Virus record (IMG/VR): IMGVR_UViG_3300022072_000126
Span: 1 to 25,005 of that record
Length of the DNA: 25,005 nt
From: a virus
Reading direction: 5' to 3' (one strand)
In this document: piece by piece, positions 21,791-25,005 of the stretch
Layout of the letters: each line of letters opens with the position of its first letter
Numbering within the stretch: position 1 is the first letter of the stretch
Notes under the pieces: model-generated
The model's input: only the letters and a program-made list of their open reading frames with translations
Databases searched by the model: none
What the model was told of the DNA's origin: nothing
Translations under genes and position numbers: made by a program

Positions 21791-21995
21791 CTTTAATTTC
21801 TCGCTCGATCAGGAAGTCAACGTAGTGCTTTATCTTTCTGAGAGACTCTACCCCGCCTTTATCCTTCCAGCGCGTGATGTACTTCACAATATTCCCCTCA
21901 CAAAAATCCATCTCATTAGCCATTATGTACTCGATAGGCTGGATCGCTTTCTTTTTGTAGTGGTCGCCACCTACTTGATTTTCTAGTGCTTTCAT
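21783..21995 (-). CDS. DUF3310 protein, 70 aa
   Basis: The whole length matches the DUF3310 (SaV-like) pattern: VGGDHYKKKAIQPIEYIMANEMDFCEGNIVKYITRWKDKGGVESLRKIKHYVDFLI. The VGGDHY, QPIEYI, FxEGNIVKYITRWKxKGG and KxKHYxDxLI blocks are conserved across very many phages. A nucleotide-related role has been proposed for the family but not settled. It is translated by ATGA overlap with the zinc-ribbon gene. Confidence 0.9.
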   Translation of the reverse strand: MKALENQVGGDHYKKKAIQPIEYIMANEMDFCEGNIVKYITRWKDKGGVESLRKIKHYVDFLIEREIKDD

Positions 21996-22171
21996 TCGTA
22001 GTCCTCTTCTTCAAATATCTCAATCTCACAAGGCATCCCAATGTTACAGTGAGCGCAAATCCCGTAAGCATTGCCATCATTGCCAATCCAATACTCAAGA
22101 CCGTTACCACACTTACAAAAAGACTTAGCAGCAGTGACTCCATTCTTGGGGAAATTAATAACATTGCTCAT
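21992..22171 (-). CDS. Zinc-ribbon-like small protein, 59 aa
   Basis: ATG at 22171 overlaps the metallophosphoesterase stop as ATGA, and the stop overlaps the DUF3310 start as ATGA. The frame encodes MSNVINFPKNGVTAAKSF, then CKCGNGLEYWIGNDGNAYGI and CAHCNIGMPCEIEI with an acidic tail EEEDYE. Cys19, Cys21, Cys39 and Cys42 form a CxC-17-CxxC zinc-ribbon-like set. A longer open frame (21916..22164) overlaps it but lacks the coupling and has no domain, so this one is preferred. The role is unknown; nucleic-acid binding is a fair guess. Confidence 0.75.
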   Translation of the reverse strand: MSNVINFPKNGVTAAKSFCKCGNGLEYWIGNDGNAYGICAHCNIGMPCEIEIFEEEDYE

Positions 22172-23337
22172 TGGCCTACCTTAATTTTGACGCGGGAATC
22201 TTCTCCACTGTCTTTGTGATAAACCACAGCAGTCATTGAACGCTCTGCCCCGTAGCCAGAATCTGAGTGCCATTGATCGGTGGCGGTCAGGCTGCCCCAA
22301 TGCTCAAAGTGCATAGACCCCACTTCACGCGCTGTATGATGGTGGATATGCCCCAGGTGGCAGTATCTATTCTTCGACTGGCTCCACTGATTATCCAGAT
22401 TCTTAATCACTGCCTGGAGTATCTGTTCATGCTTAATCCTATCGCCATGATGGAATACGAACAGATTGTTGTGCCACTGATAGTGTATAAACTTAGAATA
22501 GTTAGGAACTACGTTGACTCGCGGCTCTTGATCGTACAGAAGCTCTAGACAGCTAGACAGGTGGCAGGCCATGTCGTGATCGTGATTGCCCCTAACATTG
22601 ATTACAACAACCTGCTCATGGGTCTCCAGCATCTTGCTGATAAGCACTTTAAATAGCCTGCCAGCGAGCTTAAATGTTCTTGATATGCGACTATCGACAT
22701 CAACTGGAGTGCCTTTAGTAGTCGTGTTAAAGCTAGAGTCGGCATGGAAGAAATCACCTACATTGAGTAGAACACCAACCTCAGCATTGCCTACCCTGTT
22801 TGATAGCCTGGCCGTTGAGTCTATTAGTATCTGGGTGGCTATCTTGATGTCCCAATCATCTGAATCCATCTTAGTTTCGCTATCCGCGAGCATCCCAAAG
22901 TGGTGGTCGCCAATCATATACATGGCTAGGTAGTCAGAGTTTACAGATTTAGGTTCTTTTGTGGGTTTCATAAACCCTTTGAGATCGTCGGTCATGCCAT
23001 CCATCATGGCTTCGATCTTGGCTTTCATATCGCGCTTCTGAGGCTCTTGAATCACCCACTGTAACGCTACAGTGCCATCCTCTTTGTAAGCAGTGGAGAT
23101 TCTCTTTGCATCGAACCCTTCTGCGGTCTGATGGATTAGGTCTCTGTGTGGGGATACACCCTGACTAGCAGCATACTTCTCCAACCTCCTGAGCATAACG
23201 TCGATAGTTCGCCTGCCGCATTTTAACTTCTTCGATGCCTTGTTTGCCGATCCAAACTCAATTACTGCGTCTAATACTTCGTGATGTCTTTCGGTGGTTG
23301 CGAATTCCTTTAATACTCTTGGGTCGATCTTACTCAC
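22168..23337 (-). CDS. HTH plus metallophosphoesterase protein, 389 aa
   Basis: Residues 18-52 (RHHEVLDAVIEFGSANKASKKLKCGRRTIDVMLRRLE) form a helix-turn-helix. Residues 138-335 have calcineurin-like phosphoesterase motifs: GDHHFG (143-148), NVGDFFH (192-198), RGNHDHD (249-255), HHGDR (296-300) and GHIHHHT (329-335). All metal ligands seem present. Such proteins occur in phage DNA-metabolism clusters, with a nuclease-like (SbcD/Mre11-related) or phosphodiesterase role. The N-terminal DNA-binding region supports a DNA substrate, but that is inference. GTG start at 23337 overlaps the NinB stop as TAGTG. Confidence 0.8.
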   Translation of the reverse strand: MSKIDPRVLKEFATTERHHEVLDAVIEFGSANKASKKLKCGRRTIDVMLRRLEKYAASQGVSPHRDLIHQTAEGFDAKRISTAYKEDGTVALQWVIQEPQKRDMKAKIEAMMDGMTDDLKGFMKPTKEPKSVNSDYLAMYMIGDHHFGMLADSETKMDSDDWDIKIATQILIDSTARLSNRVGNAEVGVLLNVGDFFHADSSFNTTTKGTPVDVDSRISRTFKLAGRLFKVLISKMLETHEQVVVINVRGNHDHDMACHLSSCLELLYDQEPRVNVVPNYSKFIHYQWHNNLFVFHHGDRIKHEQILQAVIKNLDNQWSQSKNRYCHLGHIHHHTAREVGSMHFEHWGSLTATDQWHSDSGYGAERSMTAVVYHKDSGEDSRVKIKVGQ

Positions 23338-23795
23338 TACGCCTCCTGCTGGGCTTGTAGCTCGGCATACTCACTGTCTGCGGGTATTGATAACCGAATG
23401 CCCTGCTTGGTAGCCCAATGATAGACGTTATCAAGAAAGTGTACAAATTCGCCTTTTGTTAACTTGCTGGTGCTTTTTACTTGCTCTGGGATGTGCTGGT
23501 TACCAATCGAGTAACTAGCAGTTCCTAAAAACCGCTTTTTTAACCACAGCTTCCATACCTCGGCAGGCTCTTCGTGATCAATCTTGTGGCCCTTGTCTTC
23601 CATTGCGTTAGCTATCTCCCTGTACCAGATATGGGACATAGCATTCTGGCTTAGGCTTCTAGGGTTTTCATAAGGGTGTAGCTTGACTGCCAAAGGCGTG
23701 CTGTAGTCCCAGCCTTGCATCCGTTTAATAATATGAGGCAGCCTTTTCTCTAACTCTTCTTTGCTGCTTACCTTTACATGATCGCCCTGAGTCAC
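23337..23795 (-). CDS. ninB: NinB-like recombination protein, 152 aa
   Basis: The start chosen is GTG at 23795. It overlaps the upstream stop as GTGA and has GGGTG about 5-7 bases before. GTG at 23813 has no ribosome site. The body has PRSLSQNAMSHIWYREIANAM (45-65), EVWKLWLKKRFLG (79-91), STSKLTKGEFVHFLDNVYHWATKQGIRL (108-135). The RSLxQNxxxHxW and STSxLxKxEFxxFLDxVxxWA blocks fit the NinB/Orf family, recombination mediators that assist strand exchange in lambda. Together with ninG it gives an accessory recombination pair. The family call is good. No recombinase (Erf, Red beta) lies in the window. Confidence 0.8.
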   Translation of the reverse strand: MTQGDHVKVSSKEELEKRLPHIIKRMQGWDYSTPLAVKLHPYENPRSLSQNAMSHIWYREIANAMEDKGHKIDHEEPAEVWKLWLKKRFLGTASYSIGNQHIPEQVKSTSKLTKGEFVHFLDNVYHWATKQGIRLSIPADSEYAELQAQQEA

Positions 23796-24109
23796 AGCTT
23801 CACCCGTAACCACTTAGCCATTAAGCGTTCTGAACTGTTTTCTAGCCTGCTGGCTGTCCTGACTCTTTCTCTCGCTGCCCGATCATAACCCAAGTTATTT
23901 TTCTGGAAAGCAAAAGTACCTTTTAAGTGTTTAGGCTCACAGTATTGAGCGCCATAAAGCCTGCCCTTAAGGGTGCTGTATTTAATCTCACTCTCATTTG
24001 AATCATTGCAAACCTTTACATACTCAGCAATCGTGTAGCACTTGCCGTTTTGCAGTATAGGATGCTCTCCCTTAAACTCTACTAACCTTTTTGCATTCTT
24101 GCTACGCAT
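23792..24109 (-). CDS. Basic protein of unknown function, 105 aa
   Basis: The gene overlaps its upstream neighbour by 8 bases and its downstream one by 4. The protein starts MRSKNAKRLVEFKGEHPILQ, continues KCYTIAEYVKVCNDSNESEIKYSTLKGRLYGAQYCEPKHLKG and ends with basic RERVRTASRLENSSERLMAKWLRVKL. The IAEYVK...YSTLKGRLYG part resembles a short helix-turn-helix, so DNA binding is possible. No named family is recognised. Confidence 0.7.
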   Translation of the reverse strand: MRSKNAKRLVEFKGEHPILQNGKCYTIAEYVKVCNDSNESEIKYSTLKGRLYGAQYCEPKHLKGTFAFQKNNLGYDRAARERVRTASRLENSSERLMAKWLRVKL

Positions 24110-24509
24110 TCTTCAATTCTCCGTCCCAGTAAAAACCGTATCTATTTAAATAAACCTGCTGCATCATTATTTTTTCTTCCCCTGATAAAAAGCTAACGTC
24201 AGCCAAACTTTCATCGATAGGCCTACTACGTATACTAGCCGACCTTCTTCTATACTTTGCTGCAAACTCTGCTTCTTGTGACTTTTGTATCTTAGTAGAT
24301 TCACCGCCACGTTCTTCGGCAGTATTAAGCCACCGCTGGCAAAAACTTTGTATGCCTCCTTTTGTTTTGCGCTTTTTAGGGTTTGCGTCACACCACAAAT
24401 CCATCTTGACTAATTCTCTGTCAACATTGACCTTACCCTTGTAGTGTTCTTTCCACTTAATGACCAGTTCGTCAGATGGCTCCCAATTTTCACCATTATT
24501 TAATAACAT
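24102..24509 (-). CDS. Phage replication-like protein (C-terminal type), 135 aa
   Basis: The region WEPSDELVIKWKEHYKGKVNVDRELVKMDLWCDANPKKRKTKGGIQSFCQRWLNTA (about 9-65) matches the helical module often found at the C-terminus of phage replication initiators, where ELxKMxxWxxANPKKRKTxxGxxxFxxxWL is characteristic. Here it stands alone with a basic linker (KYRRRSASIRSRPID). The module is thought to aid in helicase loading or DNA binding. It could be one part of a split initiator with the 24509..24805 gene, whose stop overlaps its start. A chance overlapping frame at 24167..24391 is rejected. Confidence 0.65.
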   Translation of the reverse strand: MLLNNGENWEPSDELVIKWKEHYKGKVNVDRELVKMDLWCDANPKKRKTKGGIQSFCQRWLNTAEERGGESTKIQKSQEAEFAAKYRRRSASIRSRPIDESLADVSFLSGEEKIMMQQVYLNRYGFYWDGELKNA

Positions 24510-24805
24510 TATTCACCCCCGTGATAGCTATTCTTTCTAGTGCGGAAACTAAACAGATTGCAATGCTCTGGATAATCTTGAACAAACTTTCTTGCGTAGT
24601 GACTGATCCAGCCGTCGTCTATCTTAAACTGGCTGTCAGATTCCTCAATCATAGTCTCCCAGCGGATACGGTGAAAGATATTCTTTGCAGAATAATATGA
24701 CCTTCTGGCTGCTACCTGCAATGCAAACTCCACAAACATATCATATATCTGAGGGTTGTCTTGATGGTGAGTTATAAAGTTTTCTTGTGACCATTTACCG
24801 TTCAT
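24509..24805 (-). CDS. Conserved phage protein, 98 aa
   Basis: A perfect AGGAGGT ribosome site (24816 to 24810) lies 5 bases before the ATG, the strongest in the window. The protein reads NFITHHQDNPQIYDMFVEFAL, then RRSYYSAKNIFHRIRWETM and FKIDDGWISHYARKFVQDYPEHCNLFSFR. The HHQDNPQIY and YSAxxIxxRIRWxT blocks are shared by a widespread small phage/plasmid protein, likely nucleic-acid binding, with no settled function. The 23-base gap above it and the perfect ribosome site suggest high expression. Confidence 0.75.
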   Translation of the reverse strand: MNGKWSQENFITHHQDNPQIYDMFVEFALQVAARRSYYSAKNIFHRIRWETMIEESDSQFKIDDGWISHYARKFVQDYPEHCNLFSFRTRKNSYHGGE

Positions 24806-24827
24806 GTTGACCTCCTACAGTCAGTGA

Positions 24828-25005
24828 TTAATACTTTTTACAGGTGTATAAATACTCTTTGCCTTCATCAAGTTCATCGATAAATAATTTTACAAGTTTC
24901 CTGAACTCTTTGTTTTGAACCAAACACTGCTGAAAAATGTTATGTAAAGTCCAACCAGTAATCTCTACTGATCCATACCAAGTCTCTATGCTGGCTCTTG
25001 CTGAA
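24828..25005 (-). CDS. C-terminal 58 residues of an upstream gene (truncated by edge)
   Basis: An open frame enters from the right edge and stops at TAA 24828. The translation contains ETWYGSVEITGWTLHNIFQQ and ends in KLVKLFIDELDEGKEYLYTC plus KKY. The pattern is alpha/beta with a charged helix and no motif. The lack of any stop for 58 codons and the correct distance to the next ribosome site support coding. The beginning lies outside the window. Confidence 0.55.
   Translation of the reverse strand, partial: SARASIETWYGSVEITGWTLHNIFQQCLVQNKEFRKLVKLFIDELDEGKEYLYTCKKY

Noticed and set aside
21916-22164. 82-codon minus-strand frame with a hydrophobic start
   Set aside because: It overlaps the coupled zinc-ribbon and DUF3310 genes in another frame, and its apparent membrane segment is an out-of-frame product.
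24167-24391. 74-codon minus-strand frame
   Set aside because: It is a shadow inside the replication-like gene 24102..24509.

Overview
The window is a near-continuous, single-strand block of a tailed double-stranded DNA phage (class Caudoviricetes). Every supported gene lies on the minus strand, so the transcriptional order runs from base 25005 down to base 1. The tail is siphovirus-like: there is a tape measure, a tube protein, a lambda-style G/GT frameshift pair and a TipJ-like central tail protein, but no sheath or baseplate wedge. Genes overlap by 1 to 14 bases almost everywhere. NinB and NinG relatives, a Mom-like DNA-modification enzyme and tail-fibre repeats of the kind common in marine phages point to a (probably marine) proteobacterial host. 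That host assignment is inference. Both ends of the window cut through genes, and no integrase, repressor, tRNA, CRISPR array or recognisable lysin is present.

Right part (25005 to about 20060, early or middle genes): small DNA-metabolism genes. These include a conserved pair of replication- or DNA-binding-like proteins, a NinB-like recombination protein, a helix-turn-helix plus metallophosphoesterase fusion, a 59-residue four-cysteine zinc-ribbon protein, a DUF3310 protein, NinG, and several small unknowns, two of them single-span membrane proteins. The block ends in a strong rho-independent terminator (19851..19894). It is preceded by about 90 bases of hairpin-forming sequence that may be a small structured RNA.

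Centre (19850 to 10245, DNA modification, packaging and head): a short leader with a possible promoter is followed by an unknown 84-residue protein, a ParB-like protein, a Mom-like enzyme, small and large terminase, portal, MuF-like minor head protein, a 24-residue basic microprotein, scaffold, major capsid protein, a UUCG-capped hairpin that may act as an attenuator, a small conserved basic protein, head-tail connector, neck or tail-completion protein, tail terminator and tube protein.

Left part (10592 to 1, tail): the tail assembly chaperone ends at a canonical G GGA AAC slippery heptamer, with a 7-bp hairpin 6 bases downstream. A -1 shift there joins it to a 40-codon overlapping frame, reproducing the lambda G/GT arrangement. 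Then come the tape measure (about 609 residues), a distal-tail-like protein, a hub-like protein, a GNAT acetyltransferase, the 1123-residue TipJ-like protein with two fibronectin III domains, a small coupled protein, an Ig-like fibre or baseplate protein, a protein built from about eleven 18-19-residue repeats, a tail-fibre-associated protein and the start of a long, modular tail fibre that runs off the left edge.

The points most worth following are the frameshift cassette, the ParB/Mom pair beside the terminase, the structured RNA and terminator at the early/late boundary, and several short genes found by direct reading (10105..10227, 14206..14280, 20700..20867, 20907..21065, 21992..22171).
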